Assembly (NCBI GenBank): GCA_910595815.1
Contig: CAJVCM010000005.1
Location: 1-45,712 of the forward strand
Origin: Candidatus Thioglobus plumae
Lineage (GTDB): Bacteria; Pseudomonadota; Gammaproteobacteria; PS1; Pseudothioglobaceae
Direction of reading: 5' to 3'
DNA length: 45,712 nt
Each line of letters starts with the position of its first letter. Within the stretch, counting starts at the first letter, position 1. The notes under the pieces were generated by a model, which ran no database searches, was not told the DNA's origin, and saw only the letters and a list, made by a program, of their open reading frames with translations. Position numbers and translations under genes: made by a program. Positions 16,210-26,029 of this stretch are shown here, one piece after another.

Positions 16210-19200
16210 ATGCCTAATTCTGAGTTTGTTCATTTACACTGTCATAGTGAATATTCCGTTGAGAATAGTTTAATTCGTATACCGAAGTTGGTAAAAAAAG
16301 CCAAAGAACTCGGCATGAGCTCTATTGCGCTTACTGATAATGCCAATCTATTTGCGGCTGTTAAGCTTTATAAAGAAGCCAAAAGTGCTGGTATTAAGCC
16401 AATCTTTGGTGCCGAGCTTACCCTTAAAGGTGAAGATCAAAATTTCTCTTTACTGCTTTTGTGTCAAGATCAGCAAGGCTATCTGAATTTATCTGAGCTA
16501 ATTTCGTTGTCTTATTTACAAGGTCAAACGCTTGATGGTGTGAGTATTACTGCTGAGCAGCTAAAAGCGTACCACCAAGGCTTGATACTGATTGCTCTAC
16601 CAGTACGTAGTGATGTGGCACAACACTTAATTAACAATCAAATGCCTGAGGCAAATCAACAGGCTCAAGCTTGGAAAGCTATTTTTGGTGATCGTTTTTA
16701 CCTGGGTGTGCAACGTACTGGTCGAACTTATGATGAGCGCCATTTACATCTTTGTGTTGAGCTTGGCTTAGTGCTTGATATTCCTTTAGTAGCAACTAAT
16801 GATGTGGAGTTTTTACAAAAACAAGATTTTGACGCACATGAGGCCAGAATCTGTATCTCTCAAGGCGGCCTATTGGATGATGCGCGCCGTGAAAAACACT
16901 ACCACACTGAGCAGTATTTAAAATCAGGTGAAGCAATGGAGAGTCTGTTTTCTGACTTGCCTGAGGTAATCATTAACAGTGTTGAAATTGCCAAGCGTTG
17001 CAATGTGCATTTTGAATTATATAAAAAGAATTATTTACCAGATTTCCCAATTCCAGAAGGGTTGAATATTTCTCAATTCTTCACTCAAGAGTCAGAAGCG
17101 GGTTTAGAAAATCGCTTGCAAGGCATTCAAATAGATCGTCAAGTTTATGATGATCGCTTGGCATTTGAATTGTCAGTCATTATTCAAATGGAATTTCCAG
17201 GGTATTTTTTAATTGTTGCTGATTTTATTCGCTGGTCAAAAGACAATGGTATTCCTGTAGGCCCTGGTCGTGGTTCTGGCGCGGGTTCTTTGGTGGCTTA
17301 TGCGTTAGGTATTACCAATGTTGATCCAATTAAGCATGAGTTATTATTTGAGCGTTTTCTAAACCCTGAACGCGTGTCGATGCCAGATTTTGATATTGAT
17401 TTTTGCACCGATCGTCGTGATGAAGTGATTGAATACGTCTCTAAGAAGTATGGCGCTGAAAAAGTATCACAGATTATTACTTACGGCACCATGGCGGCTA
17501 AAGGTGTTGTGCGCGACGTAGGACGTGTTTTAGGCCATCCTTACGGTTTTAGTGACCGGATATCTAAGTCTATCCCTAACGACCTTAAAATCAATCTTTC
17601 AAGAGCGTTGGGTTATTTCAACGAAGGCGACTCACAAGAGAATAAAGACAAGTGGTATTCTGAAGAATTGAAAAATCGATATGACTCTGAAGAAAGTGTC
17701 ACTACTTTGATTGATTTATCGCTAGAGTTAGAAGGTTTAGTGCGTAATGTTGGTACGCACGCTGGTGGTGTACTCATTGCACCAAGTAAGATTAGTGATT
17801 TTTGCCCGATTTATAAAGGTCCTAACGAATCGGATGGTGTGGTTTCACAATTTGACATGAAAGATGTTGAAGCTATGGGTTTGGTGAAGTTTGATTTCTT
17901 GGGTTTGTCTAACCTTACCGTGATTGACAAAACTGTAAAACTTATTTTCGCCAAAGGTTTGAGTGATGAGTTAATTGATTTAGACACCCTGTCTTTGGAC
18001 GATAAAGGCGTGTATGAGCTATTACAGCGCTGTGATACTACCGGTATTTTCCAGCTTGAATCAGATGGTATGCGTGGTTATTTGAAAAAACTCCAGGCTG
18101 ATTCATTTGAAGATATTGTGGCGATGCTGGCCTTATACCGACCAGGACCACTCGGTGCTGGTATGGTCGATGACTACATTAACGTGAAGCACGGCACGCA
18201 AAAGGTGAAATACCCACACCCAATGTTAGAAGAGATTCTTAAGCCAACCAATGGTGTATTTTTATACCAAGAGCAAGTAATGAAGTCTGCTCAAGTTATG
18301 GCAGGTTATTCCCTCGGTGGTGCCGATTTATTACGCCGTGCGATGGGTAAAAAAATCGCCGCAGAAATGGACGCACAGCGCGATGTGTTCGTCAAAGGTG
18401 CGGCTGAGCGTGATATTGATGTCAAAAAAGCCAATGAAATTTTTGACTTAATCGATAAGTTCTCAGGTTATGGGTTTAACAAATCACACTCGGTGGCTTA
18501 TGCTTATATTTCTTATCAAACTGCTTGGTTAAAAGCGCATTATCCTGCTGCTTTTATGGCGTCGGTACTTTCAGGCATGATGGATGATACGGACCGAATT
18601 GCTTTTACTGTGAAGGAGGTGCAAGCTATGGGCTTGACCGTTGATGGCCCGAGTGTTAACGCCTCTTACCATCAGTTTAGTATTCGAGATGAAAAAATCA
18701 TTACTTACGGTTTGGGTGCGATCAAGGGTGTGGGTGAGGCTTTGGTTGAAGTCTTAGTGGCTGAGCGAGAAGCGAATGGCGATTACCAAGATTTGTTTGA
18801 TTTTTGTTCGCGTATTGAGCGTCGATCTTTGAATAAGCGCGCCGTTGAGGCTTTGATTTATAGTGGTGCTTTAGATGGTTTTGGTGTTAATCGCGCCAGT
18901 TTGATTAAAACCTATCCAAGTGCAATGAAACAAGCAGAGCAACGACAAAATGACAAATCTAGTGGGCAAAGTGGCTTATTTGCAAATGAGCAAGTGCACA
19001 ACGAGTATGAGGTTCATTATTTACCAGCCTCAAGTTTTTCATTTAGAGAAACTCTGCAGTTTGAAAAAATGGTGATGGGTTATTATTTTTACAACCATCC
19101 GACCGATGAATACAAAGCTGATTTAAAGCATATTTCTGCTACCCTGCCTTCTGCTTTAGTTTTTAGAAACAATAAAGAAGCACGAGTATTGGCACTCATT

Positions 19201-19668
19201 TCAGAACTACGTTATCGCTCTACTAGAAGTGGTACACAGATGGCATTGATCAACGTTGAAGATAGTACAACCTTATTAAATGCAGTGGTGTTTTCCAAGG
19301 TGTTAGGGTCGGTTAGTGAGGCGCTAGTAGCAGACACAGTGGTGGTGCTTTCTGGCAAAATTAATAAAGATTATCGTGATGAATGGCAACTGGTGGTTGA
19401 CAAGGTAGAAGGCGTTGATGTAGTTAAAGAAAAATATGCCAGAAGTTTTGAGATTTCACTTAACCATAAACATCAAACACTGTTCGAGCCGCTTTCAGCG
19501 CTGTTAAAACAAAACCCAGGTCAGTGCCCGGTTAGGTTTCGTTATCAAGTAGACAATGCCCAGGGCAATGCTATTACTCGGGATTATTTTATAAAGCCAG
19601 ATCAGCAGTTGATAGATTCAGTTGATGCATTGTTAGGCGATCATGTGAGTCAAATTAATTACGTTTAA
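16210..19668 (+). CDS. dnaE: DNA polymerase III subunit alpha
   Basis: This 1152-aa replicative polymerase subunit (E. coli 1160) has an N-terminal PHP domain (HLHCHSEYS at the start) and a palm with SMPDFDIDFCTDRRDEV. Asp393 and Asp395 are the catalytic aspartates by alignment with E. coli D401/D403. GPGRGSGAGSLVAYALGI and the fingers region LLRRAMGKKIAAEM are also clear. The PHP domain keeps the first HxH but has ALTDN and NDVEF where active enzymes have His, so metal-dependent activity is doubtful. The C-terminal OB-fold includes GTQMALINVEDSTTLLNAVVF. No good ribosome site is visible. Its end overlaps comEC by 4 bp, convergently. Confidence 0.98.
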   Translation: MPNSEFVHLHCHSEYSVENSLIRIPKLVKKAKELGMSSIALTDNANLFAAVKLYKEAKSAGIKPIFGAELTLKGEDQNFSLLLLCQDQQGYLNLSELISLSYLQGQTLDGVSITAEQLKAYHQGLILIALPVRSDVAQHLINNQMPEANQQAQAWKAIFGDRFYLGVQRTGRTYDERHLHLCVELGLVLDIPLVATNDVEFLQKQDFDAHEARICISQGGLLDDARREKHYHTEQYLKSGEAMESLFSDLPEVIINSVEIAKRCNVHFELYKKNYLPDFPIPEGLNISQFFTQESEAGLENRLQGIQIDRQVYDDRLAFELSVIIQMEFPGYFLIVADFIRWSKDNGIPVGPGRGSGAGSLVAYALGITNVDPIKHELLFERFLNPERVSMPDFDIDFCTDRRDEVIEYVSKKYGAEKVSQIITYGTMAAKGVVRDVGRVLGHPYGFSDRISKSIPNDLKINLSRALGYFNEGDSQENKDKWYSEELKNRYDSEESVTTLIDLSLELEGLVRNVGTHAGGVLIAPSKISDFCPIYKGPNESDGVVSQFDMKDVEAMGLVKFDFLGLSNLTVIDKTVKLIFAKGLSDELIDLDTLSLDDKGVYELLQRCDTTGIFQLESDGMRGYLKKLQADSFEDIVAMLALYRPGPLGAGMVDDYINVKHGTQKVKYPHPMLEEILKPTNGVFLYQEQVMKSAQVMAGYSLGGADLLRRAMGKKIAAEMDAQRDVFVKGAAERDIDVKKANEIFDLIDKFSGYGFNKSHSVAYAYISYQTAWLKAHYPAAFMASVLSGMMDDTDRIAFTVKEVQAMGLTVDGPSVNASYHQFSIRDEKIITYGLGAIKGVGEALVEVLVAEREANGDYQDLFDFCSRIERRSLNKRAVEALIYSGALDGFGVNRASLIKTYPSAMKQAEQRQNDKSSGQSGLFANEQVHNEYEVHYLPASSFSFRETLQFEKMVMGYYFYNHPTDEYKADLKHISATLPSALVFRNNKEARVLALISELRYRSTRSGTQMALINVEDSTTLLNAVVFSKVLGSVSEALVADTVVVLSGKINKDYRDEWQLVVDKVEGVDVVKEKYARSFEISLNHKHQTLFEPLSALLKQNPGQCPVRFRYQVDNAQGNAITRDYFIKPDQQLIDSVDALLGDHVSQINYV

Positions 19669-21953
19669 AGGTCTGAGCATTGTCGCCTATAGTAGCGTGC
19701 ATGGTCTTTTCTGTATTCGTTAATGCTAATTTCACCCCCCAATTTAATACTTATTTGACCTGAGCAATTAGTGTTGATTGATTTTATTTTATTGGCTTTG
19801 TATCGATTAGTCACTTGTTTAGCAGGGTGGTTAAATCGGTTTTGATAGCCACTTGATACAATCACTATTGAGGGTGAGACCGCATCAAGAAAGCCTTGTG
19901 TAGAAGAGGTTTTACTACCGTGATGGGGCGAGATTAAAATATCGCTATTGAGTTTTTCTTGTTGATGTTTCACCAATTGTTTTTCGGCTTTTTTCTCAAT
20001 ATCAGCACTCATCAGCACTGAAAACTGATCGGTAGAAACTTTTAGAACACATGAGGCGTTGTTACCCTTTAAGCGCGTATTTTTAGTAGGACTTAATATC
20101 TCGAACAGTACACCGTCCCAGCGCCATTGTTGCCCAGCGTAACAAAGGGATGACTGTCGGGTGATTTTGTTAGGTACTGAAGTTAGTATTTTTTTGACTT
20201 TAATTGCTCGCAGCACATCAGTTAGACCACCGATATGGTCGTTGTCTGCATGTGAAATAATGATTTTATCTAAGCCGCTAATTTGCTTAGCCTTGAGAAA
20301 GGGGTTAACAACACTTTCTCCTAAGTTAAAGCCGGAGGGATATCGAGCACCGGTATCAAATAATAGCGTGTGGTTTTGTGTTTGCACCACATGTGAAATT
20401 CCCTGCCCCACATCAAGGATGGTGATTAAAACTGTATTTTGTGCAATTTTTTCATTTGGTACAAACAGCATTAAAGCCAATATTGGCACCGATAACAGTC
20501 GTAGTTTTAAGTCTTTAGGTGAAAGTGCAATAAACATAGCCAATACAAACAGTATTAGGTCGAGTGTTTGTGTTTGAGTGTAATGCCATTGGTTAAACTC
20601 AAACTGCTGTAATAAGCCTAGAAAATAGCTAAGCCCAGCCAAAGCTTGATTGGCCACTGCGAAGCTTAATTCAGCCGGATATGACAAACCAGTAAGTACC
20701 AATAGTGCACCGATTAAAGACAATGGTGTGACAATAAAACTAAAGACAGGAATGGCAACTAGATTGGCAATCGGTGAGAGTAAAGAGCCTGAGGCGAAAA
20801 ACCAAGCAATTAAAGGTAGTGTAGCGACACTAATTAGCAGTTGTATATAAAGCAGTCGGTACAACCAAGATTTATCTTGATGTTGTTTAACACCATAGAT
20901 AATAACCCCAACCACGTAAAACGACAGCCAAAAACCAACACTGAAAATACTCAGTGGATTATTGGCTAATACCAAAATAAGTGCCAAGCCATAGAGTTGC
21001 CAGACATTGTGATGGCGTCGTAGAATCAAGCTGACAAAAACCACACCAGCCATAATAAAAGCACGACCTGTTGGAATAGAAAAGCCTGCAATCAATGCAT
21101 ACAAAAAAGCCGATAGCAACCCAAAATAGGCGGCCAATACTTGGGCTGGAATCTGAAGACAGCAACGTTGACAACGACGCCATAAAAATTGTACTAATAA
21201 AAACACAAAGCCGGAAATCAAACCAATGTGTAGCCCGGAGATAACACTTAAGTGTGTGGTGTTAGTGTCTTTAAACAACTCCCAATGTGATTCTTTAATA
21301 AAGGATCGGTCGCCAATAATCAATGCATTAACCACACCACCAAAATCTAATACCTGTAAGAATGGCTGTAATGAATAACGAAGATCTTGTCTAAATTGAT
21401 CCATTGAATTGGTTTGATTAACTTGAATTAGTTGATTAGATTTTGAAGACTTGACATAGCCCGTTGCACCCATCTGTTTGTAAAACAACCATTGCTCGTA
21501 ATCAAATCCACCTAAATTCTGGTAGCCATTGTTGCGTTTAAGTTTGAGTTGTAATTGCCAAGCATCACCCGTTTGCAAATCAGGTCGATTTTTGCCATAC
21601 CAAGAGAGTTTAAGTCGGCTTTTAAAGGGGGAGTTAGCGTAAAAAATAAATTTGGTTTTATCGGTAGATGCTTCGGGTAAATCTGCAATTACACCAGTAA
21701 CAAGTATCGATTGATTGAGGTAAATATCATCTACATGGGTGTTTAAATTTTGAGCAGAAAACCAGCCCATCCAAGCAAAACCCAGTAAAAAAATCAAACC
21801 ATTGAGTGCCAGTAGTTTGTGGCGCTTAAACAGTGCTAGAATCACCAAAAATCCACATAAGATTACACTCCATTCATTATTTGATATTTCGAGTGTATTT
21901 TTGAACGAAAATACACTGATACCGAGTAGAAAATTTAGGGCGTAAATTAGCAT
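19665..21953 (-). CDS. comEC: DNA internalisation/competence protein ComEC (Rec2)
   Basis: This 762-aa inner-membrane channel passes single-stranded DNA into the cytoplasm during natural transformation. An N-terminal pair of membrane segments and an OB-like domain (about residues 1-190) precede the competence domain with many helices (about 190-480). A C-terminal metallo-beta-lactamase-type domain carries LDVGQGISHVV, the metal motif HADNDHIGG and ISPHHGSKTS. It looks intact. No other uptake genes are in the window. The upstream 345-bp intergenic region should hold its promoter. Confidence 0.93.
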   Translation of the reverse strand: MLIYALNFLLGISVFSFKNTLEISNNEWSVILCGFLVILALFKRHKLLALNGLIFLLGFAWMGWFSAQNLNTHVDDIYLNQSILVTGVIADLPEASTDKTKFIFYANSPFKSRLKLSWYGKNRPDLQTGDAWQLQLKLKRNNGYQNLGGFDYEQWLFYKQMGATGYVKSSKSNQLIQVNQTNSMDQFRQDLRYSLQPFLQVLDFGGVVNALIIGDRSFIKESHWELFKDTNTTHLSVISGLHIGLISGFVFLLVQFLWRRCQRCCLQIPAQVLAAYFGLLSAFLYALIAGFSIPTGRAFIMAGVVFVSLILRRHHNVWQLYGLALILVLANNPLSIFSVGFWLSFYVVGVIIYGVKQHQDKSWLYRLLYIQLLISVATLPLIAWFFASGSLLSPIANLVAIPVFSFIVTPLSLIGALLVLTGLSYPAELSFAVANQALAGLSYFLGLLQQFEFNQWHYTQTQTLDLILFVLAMFIALSPKDLKLRLLSVPILALMLFVPNEKIAQNTVLITILDVGQGISHVVQTQNHTLLFDTGARYPSGFNLGESVVNPFLKAKQISGLDKIIISHADNDHIGGLTDVLRAIKVKKILTSVPNKITRQSSLCYAGQQWRWDGVLFEILSPTKNTRLKGNNASCVLKVSTDQFSVLMSADIEKKAEKQLVKHQQEKLNSDILISPHHGSKTSSTQGFLDAVSPSIVIVSSGYQNRFNHPAKQVTNRYKANKIKSINTNCSGQISIKLGGEISINEYRKDHARYYRRQCSDL

Positions 21954-22298
21954 AAAAATTGACAGTAAAATTAGATGATGGTTGGGTTAAATAATTACTA
22001 GTTCATGATAGTCTAATATTTCGTGAAACACTTGATTTAATGCGTGGAACATCAAAAGTTATCCCCTTATGGGTTGTTGGTGATGTAAATGAATGTTTTC
22101 TAATATAAACATTTACAATAAATTTTTATAAGTTATTGATATTTAATTAAAAAAATAAATTGTTTAATTTCTATTCAAAACCATAGAAAACCGCAATATA
22201 TCGGTGTTTTTCATGGATTTTAATAAGATATTAACAGAGTTATCCACAGTTTTGTGAGTAACTCTATTGAGTGTTGATTTAACAACGTTTTTTGTTAT
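21954..22298. other. Gene-free AT-rich region with a DnaA box
   Basis: 345 bp without a credible ORF, between comEC and coaBC. It holds a perfect DnaA box TTATCCACA (22240-22248) and a one-mismatch inverted partner TGTGAGTAA (22253-22261). A very AT-rich block lies at about 22100-22190. The 16-mer ACAGAGTTATCCACAG (22234-22249) is identical, from memory, to the sequence around the R4 DnaA box of E. coli oriC. It could be a replication origin, a DnaA-controlled promoter region or a chance likeness. It must also contain the comEC promoter. Confidence 0.5.
22237..22264. repeat. Imperfect inverted repeat containing the DnaA box
   Basis: GAGTTATCCACA (22237-22248) and TGTGAGTAACTC (22253-22264) are inverted copies matching at 10 of 12 positions around a GTTT loop. 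The left arm contains a consensus DnaA box. Read from the minus strand, it lies 35 nt after the coaBC stop, so a terminator role is possible, but no T-run follows. Confidence 0.7.
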
Positions 22299-23492
22299 TT
22301 ATAAAAACTTTTTACTGATGATTTCAATGATTTTTCGACCCAGCTTTTGTTTACTGTTTTTTGCCAGTTTTTTACTGTTTTTTTGATCAATAAAAACTAC
22401 GGCATTTTCATCACTTTTAAAGCCTAAATCAGTACTTGAAACGTCATTTAAAATAATGGCATCACAACCCTTGTTTTTAAGCTTATTTTGGGCATTTTCA
22501 AGTAAATTTTGTGTCTCTGCAGCAAAACCAATGCAAATAGGTTTTTGCGGTAATTGACAAACGTCTTTCAAAATATCTTTGGTTGGTGTGAGCTCTATTG
22601 TGAGCACTTGATCAGACTTCTTAATTTTTTGATTTTTTGGATTTTTTACCGAATAATCACTCACCGCTGCACAGGCAATAAAGATATCTTGATCTTTGAT
22701 ATTTTCCATCACTGATTGATGCATCTTCTCAGCACTGATAGCGAATATTTTCTTAGAAGGCTCACTGATTGGGGTGGAGATATTGCCAAGGATTAATGTC
22801 ACTTGTGCGCCAGCCTCAATGCAAGCATCTGCTAAGGCCATACCCATCTTGCCACTGGAATGATTGGACAGATAGCGAACAGGGTCAATCGCTTCAATGG
22901 TGGCGCCTAAAGTGATTAGCACTTTTTTACCACTCATCTTAGTAGATTGAAACATTGAGCCTACTTGCTTAGCGATTTCAGCTGATTCAGCCAGTCGTCC
23001 TTCACCAATATCACCACAAGCTTGCACCCCGTGCTCAGGATCAATGATTTGAATGCCACGCTGTGTAAGTGTGGTCAAGTTGTCTTGAACGCCATTAGAA
23101 ACGTACATTTGTTGATTCATCGCCGGTGCAATTAAAACTGGGCAATCGCTGGCTAAAATCACACTACTGAGTAAATCACAAGCTTTGCCTGCGGTTAGAT
23201 TGGCGATGGTATTAGCGCTAGCCGGCGCAATTAATAGTGCATCCGCCCATTTGGCTAATTCAATGTGCCCCATGGACAGCTCGGCTTCTTTATCCCATAA
23301 ATTATCATGGACTTTGTTTTTAGAGGTGGCTTGCAAAGACAGTTCGGTAATAAATTGCGCACCACCCTGGGTTAAGATAACACGCACTTCGGCACCTAAA
23401 TCTTGTAGACGACGCACAATATCGGGCGCTTTGTAAGCGGAAATTGAGCCACTAACGCCAAGAACAATACGTTTGTTGGTTAAGCTGCTCAT
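22299..23492 (-). CDS. coaBC: Bifunctional phosphopantothenoylcysteine decarboxylase / phosphopantothenate-cysteine ligase
   Basis: A 397-aa fusion enzyme of coenzyme A synthesis. The N-terminal flavoprotein CoaC (about residues 1-185) shows GVSGSISAYKAPDIVR, PASANTIANLTAGKACDLLSS and the PAMNQQM motif. The C-terminal CoaB ligase (about 190-397) has LITLGATIEAIDPVRYLSNHSSGKMG and a late IGFAAET block. The length matches E. coli Dfp (406 aa). It overlaps the upstream ribD by 4 bp (ATGA), so the two are translated together. Confidence 0.97.
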   Translation of the reverse strand: MSSLTNKRIVLGVSGSISAYKAPDIVRRLQDLGAEVRVILTQGGAQFITELSLQATSKNKVHDNLWDKEAELSMGHIELAKWADALLIAPASANTIANLTAGKACDLLSSVILASDCPVLIAPAMNQQMYVSNGVQDNLTTLTQRGIQIIDPEHGVQACGDIGEGRLAESAEIAKQVGSMFQSTKMSGKKVLITLGATIEAIDPVRYLSNHSSGKMGMALADACIEAGAQVTLILGNISTPISEPSKKIFAISAEKMHQSVMENIKDQDIFIACAAVSDYSVKNPKNQKIKKSDQVLTIELTPTKDILKDVCQLPQKPICIGFAAETQNLLENAQNKLKNKGCDAIILNDVSSTDLGFKSDENAVVFIDQKNSKKLAKNSKQKLGRKIIEIISKKFL

Positions 23493-24538
23493 GTTTTTAT
23501 ATTAGCGGTTATGCGGATATCATCTCCCACCATTCTGATGTCGCTAAGCTGAAGTTGGATTTTATCTGCCATGGCACTTAGTGCCAAAGTTGCCATTGAA
23601 TTGGCGTGACTACCCATGAGTATTGGTGCGGTATAAATGATAAATTCATCAATCAAATGCGACTCAACCATTGCTCCAATTAAGTTAGGTCCGGCTTCAA
23701 GTAGAACGGTATTAATACCTTGGTCACCTAATTGTTTGAGTGCGTCGGTTAAATCGAGTTTGCCATTTTCAAGTGTTTTACCGTTGTTTGGATCGAGAAT
23801 TAAAGTTGGCGCATCGTCTGAAAAAATATTAAGTGTTTTATCTGTGATTTGTTGTCGGCTGTCAATCACCACTCTTAAAGGCGATACAGTTGATGCATCA
23901 AGCCGTACAGTCATGGATGGGTTATCAGACAAGATAGTGCCAGATCCGGTCATGAGAGCTTGATGTTTGGCGCGCAAATGTTGCACATCTGTTCTAGCAG
24001 CTTCACCCGTAATCCATTGGCTTTCACCTGAAGCCATGGCAGTTTTACCATCGAGACTCATGGCAATTTTGCAAGTGACAAAAGGCAGCCCAGTTTGCAT
24101 GCGTTTAATAAAGCCACGATTAAGCATCAAGGCCTCGTTTTCTAATAATCCAACATTCACTTGAATATTGGCAGCTTCTAACAGTGCCAGACCTTGACCA
24201 CTAACCAAAGGGTTTGGGTCGAGTGTGGCAATAACCACACGTTGAACACAAGCATTAATAATGGCTTGTGCACAAGGTGGTGTTTTACCTTGGTGCGAAC
24301 AGGGTTCTAAAGTCACATAAAGTGTTGTACCATTGGCCCGGTGATTGATTTGTTCTAAAGCGTTTATTTCTGCATGCGCCTCACCAAAGGTTTTATGGTA
24401 GCCTTTGGCTATGATTTGATCATCTTTAACAACCACACAACCCACCATAGGATTGGCTTTAACGCCATCTCTACCTTGCCTAGCAAGCTTAAGTGCAAGC
24501 GACATGTAATGTGAGTCATTTTTTGAAAAAGTTGCCAC
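23489..24538 (-). CDS. ribD: Bifunctional riboflavin deaminase/reductase RibD
   Basis: This 349-aa enzyme performs two riboflavin steps: deamination then side-chain reduction of the pyrimidine intermediate. The N-terminal zinc deaminase domain (about 1-145) shows HAEINAL and PCSHQGKTPPCAQAI. The C-terminal reductase domain shows CKIAMSLDGKTA, SGTILSDNPSMTVR and LLEAGPNLIGAMV. GTG 24538 is used as start because the resulting N-terminus (DSHYMSLALKLARQGRDG) aligns with RibD starts. It lies 68 bp from recA, facing away; the -10-like elements of the two genes share the same ATTATA/TATAAT bases. Confidence 0.95.
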   Translation of the reverse strand: MATFSKNDSHYMSLALKLARQGRDGVKANPMVGCVVVKDDQIIAKGYHKTFGEAHAEINALEQINHRANGTTLYVTLEPCSHQGKTPPCAQAIINACVQRVVIATLDPNPLVSGQGLALLEAANIQVNVGLLENEALMLNRGFIKRMQTGLPFVTCKIAMSLDGKTAMASGESQWITGEAARTDVQHLRAKHQALMTGSGTILSDNPSMTVRLDASTVSPLRVVIDSRQQITDKTLNIFSDDAPTLILDPNNGKTLENGKLDLTDALKQLGDQGINTVLLEAGPNLIGAMVESHLIDEFIIYTAPILMGSHANSMATLALSAMADKIQLQLSDIRMVGDDIRITANIKT

Positions 24539-24549
24539 GATATTTCAGA

Positions 24550-24555
24550 TATAAT
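24550..24555 (+). promoter_or_regulatory. -10 element for recA, in the shared ribD/recA divergent region
   Basis: A consensus TATAAT lies about 50 nt before the recA GTG. The complementary strand reads ATTATATC over the same bases, a possible -10 for ribD. I see no good -35 and no SOS box (CTGT-N8-ACAG) in the 68-bp gap. Confidence 0.45.
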
Positions 24556-24606
24556 TGCTTAAATTTTTTAAATAAGTTTAATCCCATTTTACCCAGGAGA
24601 AACAAC

Positions 24607-25614
24607 GTGGATGAGAAGAAAAAACAAGCCCTAAAAGCAGCACTTGCACAGATTGATAAGCAATTTGGTAAAGGCTCAGTCATGTATTTAGGCGATGATC
24701 AGGCTCAAGCAGGTATTGAAGCGGTTTCTACGGGTAGTTTAAGTTTGGATATTGCACTTGGTATCGGTGGTTTACCACGTGGCCGTGTGGTTGAAATTTA
24801 CGGTCCTGAGTCTTCGGGCAAAACAACATTAACCTTGCACGTCATTGCTGAGATGCAAAAGTTAGGTGGCACAGCAGCCTTTATTGATGCTGAACATGCA
24901 CTAGATCCACAATACGCCAGACGACTCGGTGTTAATACCGATGACTTGCTAATTTCTCAGCCAGATACCGGCGAGCAAGCCTTAGAAATTACGGATATGT
25001 TAGTGCGTTCAGGTGGTGTGGATATTGTAGTGATTGATTCAGTCGCTGCACTCACGCCAAAAGCAGAAATTGAAGGTGAAATGGGCGCTTCACACATGGG
25101 TTTACAAGCCAGATTAATGTCACAAGCATTAAGAAAATTAACCTCAAACATTAAAAAAACCAACACCATGGTGATCTTTATTAACCAATTACGTATGAAG
25201 ATTGGCGTCATGTTTGGCAACCCCGAAACCACAACGGGCGGTAATGCACTGAAATTCTACGCCTCAGTGCGTTTGGATATTCGCCGTATTGGTGCAATTA
25301 AGAAGGGTGATGAAATTTTAGGTAATGAGACGCGCGTTAAAGTATTGAAAAACAAAGTTGCACCTCCATTTAAACAAGCTGAATTCCAAATTTTGTATAA
25401 CCAAGGTATTTCACGTGAAAGTGAAATCATTGATTTGGGTGTTAAGTTAGGTTTTGTTGAAAAAGCCGGTGCTTGGTATAGTGTTGAAGGCGAACGTATT
25501 GGCCAAGGCAAAGACAATTCTAGAGATTATTTGATAGAAAATACTAAGTTAAGTCAAAGTATTGAGGCTAAAATTCGCGAAAAGTTAATGAGTGACGGTG
25601 ACGACGCCAAGTAA
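24607..25614 (+). CDS. recA: Recombinase RecA
   Basis: This 335-aa ATPase coats single-stranded DNA for strand exchange and triggers the SOS response. The start is GTG 24607 (reads VDEKKKQALKAALAQIDKQFGKGSV), 6 nt after AGGAGA; upstream in-frame codons give a non-RecA extension. Walker A is GPESSGKTT, Walker B lies in VDIVVIDSVAAL, and the DNA-binding loops include GEMGASHMGLQARLMSQALRK and NQLRMKIGVMFGNPETTTGGNALKFYAS. Length is near E. coli (353 aa). It heads a tight plus-strand string; recX overlaps its end by 23 bp. Confidence 0.98.
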   Translation: MDEKKKQALKAALAQIDKQFGKGSVMYLGDDQAQAGIEAVSTGSLSLDIALGIGGLPRGRVVEIYGPESSGKTTLTLHVIAEMQKLGGTAAFIDAEHALDPQYARRLGVNTDDLLISQPDTGEQALEITDMLVRSGGVDIVVIDSVAALTPKAEIEGEMGASHMGLQARLMSQALRKLTSNIKKTNTMVIFINQLRMKIGVMFGNPETTTGGNALKFYASVRLDIRRIGAIKKGDEILGNETRVKVLKNKVAPPFKQAEFQILYNQGISRESEIIDLGVKLGFVEKAGAWYSVEGERIGQGKDNSRDYLIENTKLSQSIEAKIREKLMSDGDDAK

Positions 25615-26029
25615 AGAAAAATGTTACGCTGCTGCGATGCAGATGTTGGTTAGACGCGAACATTCTGTTGTTGAACTTACACAAAAATTAACCAATAAAG
25701 ATTTTGATCGTGCTGATATTGAACAAGCACTTGATTTATTGATTGAGCAAAATTATCAAAGTGATGAGCGTTTTGCTGCTGAGTTTATTCAAATGCGCTT
25801 TAACCAAGGCAAAGGGCCAATCAAAATATCTGTTGATCTTAAGCAGCGTGGTATCAGTCATTTTGATTTATCGATGTATGATTTTTACGCTTTGGCTCAA
25901 CAAATTAGAGTGACTAAATATGGAGATGAAATTCCTAGTGACTACAAAGAGCAAGCCAAACAAAAACGATTTTTACAATCCAGAGGCTTTGATTTTGAAC
26001 AAATCAACCAAGCGTTCAGTCATGAATAA
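25592..26029 (+). CDS. recX: Regulatory protein RecX
   Basis: This 145-aa helical protein of the RecX family inhibits RecA filament growth. The diagnostic N-terminal block MLVRREHSVVELTQKL is followed by repeated three-helix units (DIEQALDLLIEQNYQSDERFAAEFIQMRFNQG; further YKEQAKQKRFLQSRGFDFEQINQAF). The start is GTG 25592 or GTG 25598, inside the recA 3' end; ATG 25637 would cut the first helix. The overlap with recA suggests coupled translation. The last 8 bp overlap the next gene. Confidence 0.9.
   Translation: MTVTTPSKEKCYAAAMQMLVRREHSVVELTQKLTNKDFDRADIEQALDLLIEQNYQSDERFAAEFIQMRFNQGKGPIKISVDLKQRGISHFDLSMYDFYALAQQIRVTKYGDEIPSDYKEQAKQKRFLQSRGFDFEQINQAFSHE

Noticed and set aside
24539..24606. 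SOS (LexA) box before recA
   Set aside because: I looked for CTGT-N8-ACAG and found no match in the 68-bp gap, only a -10 hexamer.
25920..26021. Longer start for the Cys/His-cluster protein at ATG 25920
   Set aside because: The extra 34 residues lie wholly inside recX, are Lys/Asn-rich and have no ribosome site; ATG 26022 gives a normal 8-bp overlap.
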